From the NCBI RefSeq assembly GCF_035946055.1, contig NZ_CP108364.1:868001-932000 (forward strand): a stretch of 64,000 nt of DNA, given 5' to 3'. The notes under the pieces are model-generated. The model ran no database searches. It saw only the letters and a list, made by a program, of their open reading frames with translations, and was not told the origin of the DNA. Positions 57,176-64,000 of the stretch are shown here, in pieces; within the stretch, counting starts at the first letter, position 1, and each line of letters starts with the position of its first letter. Both the position numbers and the translations under genes were made by a program. This DNA is from Streptomyces sp. NBC_01341 (GTDB taxonomy: Bacteria > Actinomycetota > Actinomycetes > Streptomycetales > Streptomycetaceae).

Positions 57176-59167
57176 CTACTCCTTGAACATGTTCTCGGTT
57201 CGGGGATCCTGATCGGGCGGCTGCGGTGCCGGATGACCCGGGCCTCTCGGGTCCGCTCCCGCCACCACGGTTCCGGCCGATCCTCGGAAGGGGAGCGGAG
57301 CGAGGCCGTGGGAACGCTGTGCGCCGACGGTCACGGCCGTGGTCGCGGGCTCGGTACCCGCTGCGCCGGACGCCTCGGCGAGTTCCACCTCGTCGGCGGT
57401 CTGGGCCTCCGCCAGATCGACCCCGCGCCGGAAGGCGGCCATCAGGCCCGGGTCGTGCAGGGCGTTGTCGTCCTCCGCTCTGGGGACAGGTGCCTCGCGG
57501 AGCTGCGGAACCAGATGCTCCTGATTGCTGCGCCGCGGGAGCTGCGGGCGGCCCGCGCCGTCGTGCGCGGGTGCCGGGGCCGCCGGGGCGGCCGCCGGGG
57601 AGCGAGTGCCGGAGCCTTCGGCGGACACGGCCGGCGGCATCGTCGCCTCGGGCGGCGCCGCCCCCGGAGGACCCAGGGGCTCGGCGGTCCGGGCGACCGG
57701 GGGGAAGGCGGCGAGGTTCGGACGGTCGACCCGCTCCGCGCGCAGTGGCAGTGGCGGTCCCTGCTCCTGGAGCCGGCTGGGTGGCGGCTGTTGCCCCCGC
57801 CCGGGAGTCGGCTGCGGCGCGGAGTCGGCGCGCTGGACGTCGCCGGCGGGCAGGGGCGCGGTCCCGGACGGCACCACCGGCGCTGTGCCGGGTGCGACCG
57901 CCGCCGCGCCAGGTGCGGCCGTGGCATCGATGTCGATGCCCAGGAGGACCTGGGGCAGTACGAGTACGGCTTGTGTGCCCCCGTAGATGTTGCTCTGCAG
58001 CCGCACGGCGATGCCGTGCCTGCGCGCCAGTGAGGCGACGACGAAGAGCCCGATGCGGCCGTCCTGCAGCAGGTGGGCCACGTTGACCTGGTCCGGGTCC
58101 GAGAGCAGGGTGTTCATCCGCTTCTGCTCGGGTCCTGGCATGCCGAGGCCGCGGTCCTCGACCTCCAGGGCGAGCCCTGCGGTGACGCGCTGGGCGCGCA
58201 GCAGCACCTGGGTGTGCGGAGCGGAGAACACCGTTGCGTTCTCGACGAGTTCGGCGAGCAGGTGGATCACATCGGCCACGGCGTGTCCGCGCAGGGTGCC
58301 GTCGATGGGCGGGACCAGCTCGACGCGCGGGTACTGTTCGACCTCGGCGATCGCCGAGCGCAGCACTTCGGTCACGGTCACCGGGCTGCTCCACTGGCGC
58401 CGCGACACGGCGCCGCCCAGTACGGCGAGGTTCTCGGCGTGCCGCCGGATGCGGGTGGCGAGATGGTCGACGTGGAAGAGGCCCTTGAGCAGGTCGGGGT
58501 CCTCGACCTCGTGTTCCAGTTCGTCGAGGATCTGGATCTCGCGGTGCACCAGGGACTGAAGGCGCCGGGCGAGGTTGACGAAGACCTCGACCTTCTGGTC
58601 GTTCCCGTTGCCCCGGAACAACTGGGAAGCCTGGACGACCGCGGTCACCGCCTCGTCCTGCGCGCGTCCCATCTCGTGGGCGAGCAGCTCGAAGGCGTCG
58701 GCGTCGGGAGCGGCGGGAGGCGTGGCCGGGCGTGCGGGCACGGGTTCGCCGTCGCGGAGCTGCTCCACCAGGCCCTTGAGTTCCGCGTGGTGCCGGGCAC
58801 TTGTGCGGCGCAGCGCGAGGCACCGGTCGAGCACTCCGGTGGCGACGCGGCCTGCGCCGATGAAGGCCGCCGCCACGGCTGCCACGGCAAGCGCCCCGGA
58901 ACCTCCGAGGGCCGCGACAAGACTGCCTGACGGGCGCACGCCGGAGGCCCTGATGGTGAAGATGACGGCTGCCGCCCCGCTGAGCACCGCGGCCACGGTC
59001 GGTAGGAGGGCGGTACGCAGCAACTGCGGTCGCAGCCGTCCCTCGGGTGCGGTGGGCTGTGCGGCACGCGGCCGGCTCGGGGCCGAGTGCGAACGGCCAC
59101 CCGGACGGCCGTGCCGTCCGCCCTCGCGGCGTTCCGGTCGCGCGGTGGGTGCGCGAAGTTGAGACAT
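57176..59167 (-). CDS. cvnA: Conservon sensor kinase-like protein CvnA
   Basis: A 663-residue membrane sensor. A basic N-terminus (about 50 residues) is followed by two membrane helices (about residues 52-72 and 82-103), a nitrate/sulfonate-sensor-type dimerisation region, and a GHKL ATPase domain (about 260-400): N box LLAELVENATVFS, G1 EDRGLGM, and GRIGLFVVASLARRHG. The C-terminal 240 residues are Pro/Ala-rich and disordered, usual for CvnA. ATG at 59167 (MSQLRAPTARP) begins the family-typical N-terminus; further upstream frame is not conserved-looking. It heads the leftward cvnABCD operon. Confidence 0.92.
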   Translation of the reverse strand: MSQLRAPTARPERREGGRHGRPGGRSHSAPSRPRAAQPTAPEGRLRPQLLRTALLPTVAAVLSGAAAVIFTIRASGVRPSGSLVAALGGSGALAVAAVAAAFIGAGRVATGVLDRCLALRRTSARHHAELKGLVEQLRDGEPVPARPATPPAAPDADAFELLAHEMGRAQDEAVTAVVQASQLFRGNGNDQKVEVFVNLARRLQSLVHREIQILDELEHEVEDPDLLKGLFHVDHLATRIRRHAENLAVLGGAVSRRQWSSPVTVTEVLRSAIAEVEQYPRVELVPPIDGTLRGHAVADVIHLLAELVENATVFSAPHTQVLLRAQRVTAGLALEVEDRGLGMPGPEQKRMNTLLSDPDQVNVAHLLQDGRIGLFVVASLARRHGIAVRLQSNIYGGTQAVLVLPQVLLGIDIDATAAPGAAAVAPGTAPVVPSGTAPLPAGDVQRADSAPQPTPGRGQQPPPSRLQEQGPPLPLRAERVDRPNLAAFPPVARTAEPLGPPGAAPPEATMPPAVSAEGSGTRSPAAAPAAPAPAHDGAGRPQLPRRSNQEHLVPQLREAPVPRAEDDNALHDPGLMAAFRRGVDLAEAQTADEVELAEASGAAGTEPATTAVTVGAQRSHGLAPLPFRGSAGTVVAGADPRGPGHPAPQPPDQDPRTENMFKE

Positions 59168-59563
59168 CAGCGTCCTCGGTACGTGGGGGCACCAGGAATC
59201 GGCATTCGTGTGGTGACACCTACGGTGGTCGGTCAGGCCCGGGTCAACGGTTGGGGCAGGCTCGACCGATATGAGCCCACCGTTGATCACCGACCACACA
59301 CGGTAGTCGCCAATCGCCCATGCTCGACGTGCAGTTGTCGAACTTGCCCGCCAGGCGTCCCGCTCTGGTATGACACCTCGCACGGGCAGCCGATTACGTA
59401 CGCCACCACCCCCGCCCGCAGGTCCGAACCTCGGCCGCGCGTGCGATTTCCCTCTGGTGGCGGTACGGGCGTCCCCGGAGCGGTGCGGGCACGGGAGCGG
59501 CATGAGCGTCCCCCGGCCTGGATCAGGCAGCCCCCATGGGCAGGATCGCCGGGACGGCGTGGA
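59168..59563. promoter_or_regulatory. Conservon upstream region
   Basis: This 396-bp gap between the conservon start and the 3' end of the IclR gene holds the cvn promoter. It includes a moderately AT-richer part around 59200-59400 but no motif I could fix with confidence. Confidence 0.35.
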
Positions 59564-60325
59564 TCACGAAGCCGCCGGGGGCAGGGACGTCGCGGCCGCA
59601 AGCAACGCCACGGCGTGCCGGGAGAGCTCGGGTTCGCTCCCCCGGTCCACGGGCATGGAAGCCGTCAGGGCCAGGCGGTCCCGCCAACTGCTGCCCATCA
59701 GGGGCACGGCCACCTCGTTCATCCCCCGTGCGGCCTCACCCGTGCAGTCGGCCCGGCCGAGGGCCCGGGTGCGTTCCAGTTCTGCGAGGAGGGCGGTGCG
59801 CGAGGTCAGGGTGCGTTCGGTGACCCCCGGCAGCCGCTCGTTCGGGTAGAGGGCGCAGACCTGTTCGGTCGTCAGCTGGGCCAGCAGCACCTTGCCGGCC
59901 GACGTGGCGTGGGCCGGGTGGGCGCGGCCGGTCTCCAGAACCGCCCGTACCGCGTGCGAGGATTCCCGGCCGTCCGTGATGATCACCTGGTCACCGATGA
60001 GGGCAGCGGTACTGATCGTCTCGCCCGTGGCTTCGGCCGCCGAGTCGAGCACGCGCTCCAGACGGGCCGCGATCCCCGGTCCGTAGCCTGCCGGCCGTCC
60101 CAGAGTGACCAGTTCGGGTCCTGCGGAATAGCCCCGACCCGACATGTCGCGGGTGGCGAATCCGCGCACCTCCAAGGTGGTGAGCACCCGGTGCGCGGTG
60201 GAGCGCGCCACTCCGAGTTCCCTGGCCGCTCCGGTGACCGACAGGCTGTCATGGACGAGGAAGAGGCGCATGAGGCGCAGTCCGGTGTCCAACGACTCGA
60301 TGATGTAGCGCTTCGCGTCGGTCAT
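59564..60325 (-). CDS. IclR-family regulator
   Basis: A 253-residue regulator with an N-terminal winged helix (about residues 8-70: LDTGLRLMRLFLVHDSLSVT, GVARSTAHRVLTTLEVRGFA) and a C-terminal IclR effector domain (about 90-250: HPAHATSAGKVLLAQLTTEQ, GRADCTGEAARGMNEVAVPL). IclR proteins sense small aromatic or organic acids. No catabolic genes are adjacent, so its target is unknown. The gene is flanked by long non-coding stretches. Confidence 0.9.
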   Translation of the reverse strand: MTDAKRYIIESLDTGLRLMRLFLVHDSLSVTGAARELGVARSTAHRVLTTLEVRGFATRDMSGRGYSAGPELVTLGRPAGYGPGIAARLERVLDSAAEATGETISTAALIGDQVIITDGRESSHAVRAVLETGRAHPAHATSAGKVLLAQLTTEQVCALYPNERLPGVTERTLTSRTALLAELERTRALGRADCTGEAARGMNEVAVPLMGSSWRDRLALTASMPVDRGSEPELSRHAVALLAAATSLPPAAS

Positions 60326-60707
60326 CAGGTCCTCTGGGTCTCACGGGGTGCCGGACGGCACCGACTGTGAACGTACGGCGCTCCGCCCATCATTCCGGTT
60401 CGGGCCGCGCCGTCCACACCGTCCGCCGAATCCTGAAGCGCAGCCGGGAACTCACGCGACGACTCCATGTCGATCTCGCGCGTACCGCCGGCGCCCTCTG
60501 TCTCCGCGCGCTCTGAGCACCCCGATGGGCAGCGACCTGGTGCCCACGACCGCTGCTCCTCGACGGCCCGGACACCGTTTCGCCTTCTCCGCGCAGCGTT
60601 ACCGGCGCTCACCGTCGCCCGCACCTCGCTCCTGACATCGGTCCCGGCACACCGCGTCCATTCGCGTCGGACCGCCCGGACCCCGGGCCTGAAGCGAGAA
60701 CTCGCCC
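60326..60707. other. Intergenic region upstream of a degenerate gene
   Basis: This 382-bp region lies between the IclR start and a secreted-protein remnant. I looked for the missing N-terminal half of the remnant in all frames and did not find it. The IclR promoter must lie near 60326-60400. Confidence 0.35.
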
Positions 60708-61152
60708 GTGGGTGCCGGAAGCAGCGTCTTCGTGGCCGGCACCTACGGGTACCCGTACCCCGCCGTCCCCGAGGGCGTCGGCGCCAGTGTGCCCGCCTCG
60801 GCCGACTTCGCCGGTGGCCTCACCCGGGTGGACGTACGGTCGGACGGGACCGGGCTGCTCGCTGAAGTGGGACAACACCCTGCGTTCGGCCGCCGTACCC
60901 AAGCTGTCGACGGGCGACGGGCTGCTCCACACGGTGGTACGTGATCCACCCATCCCCGGCACCAGGGGGACGAGCTTCCTCGATCCGTACCGGTACGTGC
61001 AGATCGACCCCGACAGCGGTCAGGTCACGCGTTCCGTGAAGGTGGGCATGGGATCGCTCTACGACTCCCTGCAGATGGCGGGCACCGTCACACGGGACGG
61101 GGCCTACCTCCAGGGCACCGTGACCGGGGTCCTGCGGATCACGGCTGGATGA
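60708..61152 (+). pseudogene. Truncated and frameshifted secreted beta-propeller-like protein
   Basis: Two frames join into one protein-like stretch: VFVAGTYGYPYPAVPEGVGA...VDVRSDGTG in the first frame, then CSLKWDNTLRSAAVPKLSTG...GVLRITAG in the next. The switch falls at the G runs at about 60848-60856, where one extra G would explain it. The upstream half of the protein, with its signal peptide, is absent. The sequence recalls large secreted propeller proteins of Streptomyces in which YVQIDPDSGQVTRSVKVG-type repeats occur. It is not functional as it stands, unless the shift is a sequencing error in a domain fragment. Confidence 0.65.
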
Positions 61153-61171
61153 GTGCGTGGGCGGCGCGGCG

Positions 61172-61438
61172 TCAGGCCGACCTCACGTCCTGACGCCCTG
61201 TCCGGGTACGTGCGGCTTCACGCAGCCGCACCCGGGCGGCCGGGCCGGCGCCACTGGTGGTCCAGTACGGGTGCCACCGGATCCACGCCGAAAGCCGCAG
61301 AAGGGTCCGACGCACTTCGGTTGTCGAGCGGCGGACGCGGGGCCGGGCCAGTTCCGCGTACGCGGCGTTCCAGTCTCGCTGGGCCTGGACGAGTTCGTGG
61401 GGGAAGGTGCTGTCATCCATTCCCATATTAGATCGCAT
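61172..61438 (-). CDS. Small conserved hypothetical protein
   Basis: An 88-residue soluble basic protein (FPHELVQAQRDWNAAYAELA in the first third, LLRLSAWIRWHPYWTT in the middle) that resembles short Streptomyces hypothetical proteins I have seen with this N-terminal pattern. No function is known. The start is uncertain among three close ATGs (61438, 61426, 61420); MDDSTFPHEL from 61420 is a natural beginning. Its 3' end is 20 bp from the converging pseudogene. Confidence 0.6.
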   Translation of the reverse strand: MRSNMGMDDSTFPHELVQAQRDWNAAYAELARPRVRRSTTEVRRTLLRLSAWIRWHPYWTTSGAGPAARVRLREAARTRTGRQDVRSA

Positions 61439-61576
61439 GTTCGAATTTGATGTCGTCCTGGCAGCGCCGGATCCCGTGTCACTCGCTCGAACGGGCAGCG
61501 AACGCAGCCAGGATGGGACGGCCAGGGCCGGGGGGGCGACGAGGGCCGGGTGCGGCGAGCCTCGTGCCCCCGTCGG

Positions 61577-62815
61577 TCAGCGCTCTCCGGCCAGGTCGAC
61601 TTCCGCCTTGCGAACCGATACCGCGTCGCCCGTCGCAGGGCCGCGCCACGGGCGAGCGACCGGTGCCGACACCGCACGCCACCAGGGGTCCGACGGAAGC
61701 TTCCCCGCCGGTTCGAAAGGCTCGCCCGGCCGAGGGAACACGGCAGCTTGACCCACCTCCTCGGCAGCGTCCATCATCCACTCCCCCGGCTCGGCCCAGG
61801 CGTGCAGCGCAAGGTTGAAGGTGCCCCAGTGGATCGGCAGCAGCACTCCGTGCGGGTGCCCGCCCTGCAGGTCGAGGTGCGCCTGGACCCCCTCGGCAGG
61901 TGACATGTGGATGTCCGGCCACGCCCCGGGAAGCGGCGTCCGGCCGGTGTGGTTCTCCGGCCAGTACTGGGAGTAGGCGCCCACCTGGATCATGGTCGCG
62001 TCGAACGGGCCGTGCTCGGCACCGATATCCTTGAACCCGGAGAAATAGCCGGTGTCCCCGCTGTGGTACACGCGGTGGTCCGGCCCCGCGACGACCCACG
62101 ACGCCCACAGCGTGTGCTGCTGGTTGCGCAGCCCTCGTCCGCAGAAGTGGCGGGCCGGGGTGGCGGTCAGGCTGATTCCCGCGATCTGCGCGGTCTCGTT
62201 CCAGTCGAGTTCATGGATGCGCTCCAGGGGCACTCCCCAGCGCTCCAGGTGCGCGCCGACGCCGAGGGGAACGGCGAAGACCGTGTCCGTCCCCGCCAGC
62301 GCCTTGATGGTGGGCAGGTCCAGGTGGTCGTAGTGGTCGTGCGAGATCACCACGACATCCACGGGGGCGAGGGAGGCGAGCGGCAACGGCACGGGGTGCA
62401 CGCGCTTGGGCCCGGCAAAGGCGAACGGCGAGCAGCGTTCACCCCAGACCGGGTCGAAGAGCACCCGACGACCGTCGATCTCGGTGAGCACACTGGAGTG
62501 GCCCAGCCAGGTCAGCCGGAGGCCTGACTCCGGTGGGGTGGCCAGGTCGGCCAGCGTCGTGGCATGGATGGGGACCGTGCCCGAGGGCGACCGACGGACG
62601 CGCTCCTCCTTGCGGAAGAAGACCTTGGCGAATTCGAGCATCGAGCCCGACGGTTTGGTCCTGGCCCCCTCGGGATTCTGGAACACCCCGTCGGCGAAGT
62701 TGGGCGAGCGGCGGATCCGCTCCATCCTCGCCCCGGCCGGATCCGCCCCGAAGGCGTCCGGGCGCAACGAGCGCAGTCGGGTACGGAGCGAGGGCTGGTT
62801 GTCGGCGCCGGTCAC
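61577..62815 (-). CDS. MBL-fold metallohydrolase, UlaG/NAPE-PLD-like
   Basis: A 412-residue cytoplasmic metallo-beta-lactamase-fold hydrolase. The zinc motif HxHxDH is in VVVISHDHYDHLDL (about residues 155-168), a further metal His lies in PARHFCGRGL, and the HSGDTGYF Asp and the late LPIHWGTFNLALHAW His complete the site. This matches the N-acyl-phosphatidylethanolamine phospholipase D-like branch. GTG at 62815 is chosen because caggag lies at the right spacing. The substrate is unknown, and it is unrelated to the Tat-exported MBL protein at 20541. Confidence 0.85.
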   Translation of the reverse strand: MTGADNQPSLRTRLRSLRPDAFGADPAGARMERIRRSPNFADGVFQNPEGARTKPSGSMLEFAKVFFRKEERVRRSPSGTVPIHATTLADLATPPESGLRLTWLGHSSVLTEIDGRRVLFDPVWGERCSPFAFAGPKRVHPVPLPLASLAPVDVVVISHDHYDHLDLPTIKALAGTDTVFAVPLGVGAHLERWGVPLERIHELDWNETAQIAGISLTATPARHFCGRGLRNQQHTLWASWVVAGPDHRVYHSGDTGYFSGFKDIGAEHGPFDATMIQVGAYSQYWPENHTGRTPLPGAWPDIHMSPAEGVQAHLDLQGGHPHGVLLPIHWGTFNLALHAWAEPGEWMMDAAEEVGQAAVFPRPGEPFEPAGKLPSDPWWRAVSAPVARPWRGPATGDAVSVRKAEVDLAGER

Positions 62816-62938
62816 AGCTTCTCCTGAGGGAGTGGGTGTCGTCTCATTATGGTCGGGGTGCGGAACGGAGCGAGGGATCGACGGTGAACGGAGCATTCCG
62901 CAGGCTCGGCCGACGCCCCGCCGGTTGCGGGTGACACC

Positions 62939-63379
62939 TCAGGCACGCGGCTGCCCGTACACGTGCTCGATCCGGAGAGTCAGGACGGCCCTGCGGTCCT
63001 CGACCATCACACGCCGGTACTCGTCCCAGTCGGGGTGCTCTCCCCGGATGTCCCTGTAGAGCCGCACCAGCTGCTCCACGGTCTCGCCGTGAGGGTCCTC
63101 GGCCGGCGGGGTCAGTTCGGCGGAGCCGTCCGCCACGGTCCATGCCCACCGGTCGTGACCGGTCACGTGATAGCTCGCCCGCGGGTCCCGGCGGAGGTTG
63201 CGAGTCTTCGCCCGCCCCTCGGTGACGGACACCCGGATCACCCCTTCGCCCGGATCGTACGCATGGTTCACATTGGACATCTGGGGCCTGCCGTCACGCT
63301 TGATCGTGACCAGCACGCCGCCGTCGTGCTCGCCGAGGAGCCGCAGAAGCGCCTCGTGCCCTGGTTCGAAGTCCGTCAT
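62939..63379 (-). CDS. PPOX-class F420/FMN-dependent oxidoreductase
   Basis: A 146-residue split-barrel flavin-binding protein of the pyridoxamine-5'-phosphate-oxidase superfamily, TIGR03618-like actinobacterial F420 group. Features are GGVLVTIKRDGRPQMSNVNH, RVSVTEGRAKTRNLRRDPRA and YRRVMVEDRRAVLTLRIEHV. F420 is the likely cofactor in Streptomyces. ATG at 63379 has ggag upstream. It is divergent from the dehydrogenase gene at the right edge. Confidence 0.87.
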   Translation of the reverse strand: MTDFEPGHEALLRLLGEHDGGVLVTIKRDGRPQMSNVNHAYDPGEGVIRVSVTEGRAKTRNLRRDPRASYHVTGHDRWAWTVADGSAELTPPAEDPHGETVEQLVRLYRDIRGEHPDWDEYRRVMVEDRRAVLTLRIEHVYGQPRA

Positions 63380-63458
63380 GCCGACTCCAACGTCCGTACG
63401 GGCTCCAGGATTCCGCAAACGAGGTGCCGACCGGTCGCATCCGGCCGGATTTCGCGCG

Positions 63459-63487
63459 TTGACAGGCAGTGCGCATCTCTCGATACT
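63459..63487 (+). promoter_or_regulatory. Vegetative-type promoter of the amino-acid dehydrogenase gene
   Basis: A perfect -35 TTGACA (63459-63464) and a -10 GATACT (63482-63487) are separated by 17 bp, the best sigma-HrdB-like promoter in the window. The start codon is 46 bp downstream. Confidence 0.7.
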
Positions 63488-63503
63488 GACTCACGGTTCA
63501 GTA
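63484..63503. promoter_or_regulatory. Inverted-repeat operator overlapping the -10 box
   Basis: TACTGA-N8-TCAGTA (63484-63489 and 63498-63503) is an exact 6-bp inverted repeat straddling the -10 element, as TetR-type operators often are. The regulator is not in the window. Confidence 0.55.
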
Positions 63504-63533
63504 AATCCACACCGACCCGCCCGGAGCCGCCCT

Positions 63534-64000
63534 GTGACACCCCCTTCCACCGCCCCGCTGATCTCCCTGACCTGGACGGACCACATCACCGGGACCGAGG
63601 GCTATCTGGTCGTGGACCGCCTGGTGCGCGGTGTGTCGAGCGGAGGGCTGCGTATGAGGCAGGGCTGCACCCTCGCAGAGGTGGCGGGCCTGGCTCGGGG
63701 CATGACCATGAAGGAAGCCCTGCACTTCGACGCGGACGACACCCGGGCGCGCTACATCCCGCTGGGCGGCGCCAAGGGCGGCCTCGACTGTGATCCGCGC
63801 GCGCCCGAGGCATACGGGATTCTCGTTCGCTTCCTGCGGGCCATGCGTCCGTACGTGGAGAACGTCTGGACGACCGGCGAGGATCTCGGGCTCAGCCAGG
63901 AACTGGTGGACCGGGCGGCCGTGGAGGCAGGCCTCGTCTCCACCGTGCAGGCGGTCTTTCCCCTGCTCGACGACGAGACGGCGGCCCGCCGGCGCCTGGC
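63534..64000 (+). CDS. Glu/Leu/Phe/Val dehydrogenase, N-terminal part
   Basis: The gene runs off the right edge; 155 codons are visible. GTG at 63534 begins VTPPSTAPLISLTWTDHITG. The family signature is present: SSGGLRMRQGCTLAEVAGLA, the catalytic-lysine loop IPLGGAKGGLDCDP, and VWTTGEDLGLSQEL. Such enzymes deaminate or form amino acids with NAD(P). The ribosome site ggagcc is weak. It is expressed from the strong promoter just upstream, under probable repressor control. Confidence 0.88.
   Translation, partial: MTPPSTAPLISLTWTDHITGTEGYLVVDRLVRGVSSGGLRMRQGCTLAEVAGLARGMTMKEALHFDADDTRARYIPLGGAKGGLDCDPRAPEAYGILVRFLRAMRPYVENVWTTGEDLGLSQELVDRAAVEAGLVSTVQAVFPLLDDETAARRRL

Overview
This window is chromosomal DNA from a Streptomyces-type actinomycete. 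It has very high GC, GTG/TTG starts, GTGA/ATGA stop-start overlaps, a conservon (cvnABCD), a SARP regulator and many actinobacterial DUF genes. The genes place it in a Streptomyces carrying a clavulanic acid locus. No species can be named from sequence alone.

About 1.4-30.2 kb is a complete-looking clavulanic acid gene set, recognised by gene content, order within blocks and conserved catalytic residues. The left block holds late and unassigned steps: gcaS (ATP-grasp), orf16, oppA2 and orf14 as one coupled operon; orf13, orf12, fd and cyp as an opposing operon; then car, claR and oppA1. The right block holds early steps: oat2 divergent from ceaS2-bls2-pah2-cas2, followed by a class B PBP. Between oppA1 and oat2 sit three extra genes: a 1351-residue secreted lysozyme-like/GDSL protein, a CcaR-like SARP regulator, and a Tat-exported metallo-beta-lactamase-fold protein. 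No cephamycin genes are present. Inferred flow: ceaS2 joins a C3 unit to arginine, bls2 closes the beta-lactam, cas2 and pah2 give clavaminate, gcaS glycylates it, the oppA/orf12/orf14/cyp/fd group converts it, and car reduces clavaldehyde. orf13 may export product, PBP may protect, and SARP plus ClaR regulate.

About 30.4-38.6 kb is mixed chromosomal material: a fasciclin-domain protein, a small membrane protein, a short inverted-repeat (MITE-like) element, tRNA-Pro(GGG), an LAL-type ATPase without its HTH, DUF309 and DUF350 proteins, and a scar where an oxidoreductase and an amino-acid permease lost their facing N-termini. A TauE/SafE transporter follows.

About 38.7-46.2 kb is a carbohydrate-uptake operon (DeoR/LacI-hybrid regulator, lipoprotein SBP, two permeases, D-2-hydroxyacid dehydrogenase, DUF2264 protein) with matching operators at the regulator and at the operon. 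About 46.4-51 kb has a DHFR-like reductase and the lutABC lactate-utilisation operon with its divergent GntR/FadR regulator and two copies of the operator TGGTCNGACCA.

About 51-64 kb has a two-component pair collapsed by deletion, a DUF2510 protein, a second tRNA-Pro(GGG), an SDR/TetR divergent pair with twin operators, the cvnDCBA conservon, an IclR regulator, a frameshifted secreted-protein remnant, an MBL hydrolase, a PPOX-type protein, and the start of a Glu/Leu/Phe/Val dehydrogenase that runs off the right edge. I saw no CRISPR array, prophage or intact transposase.
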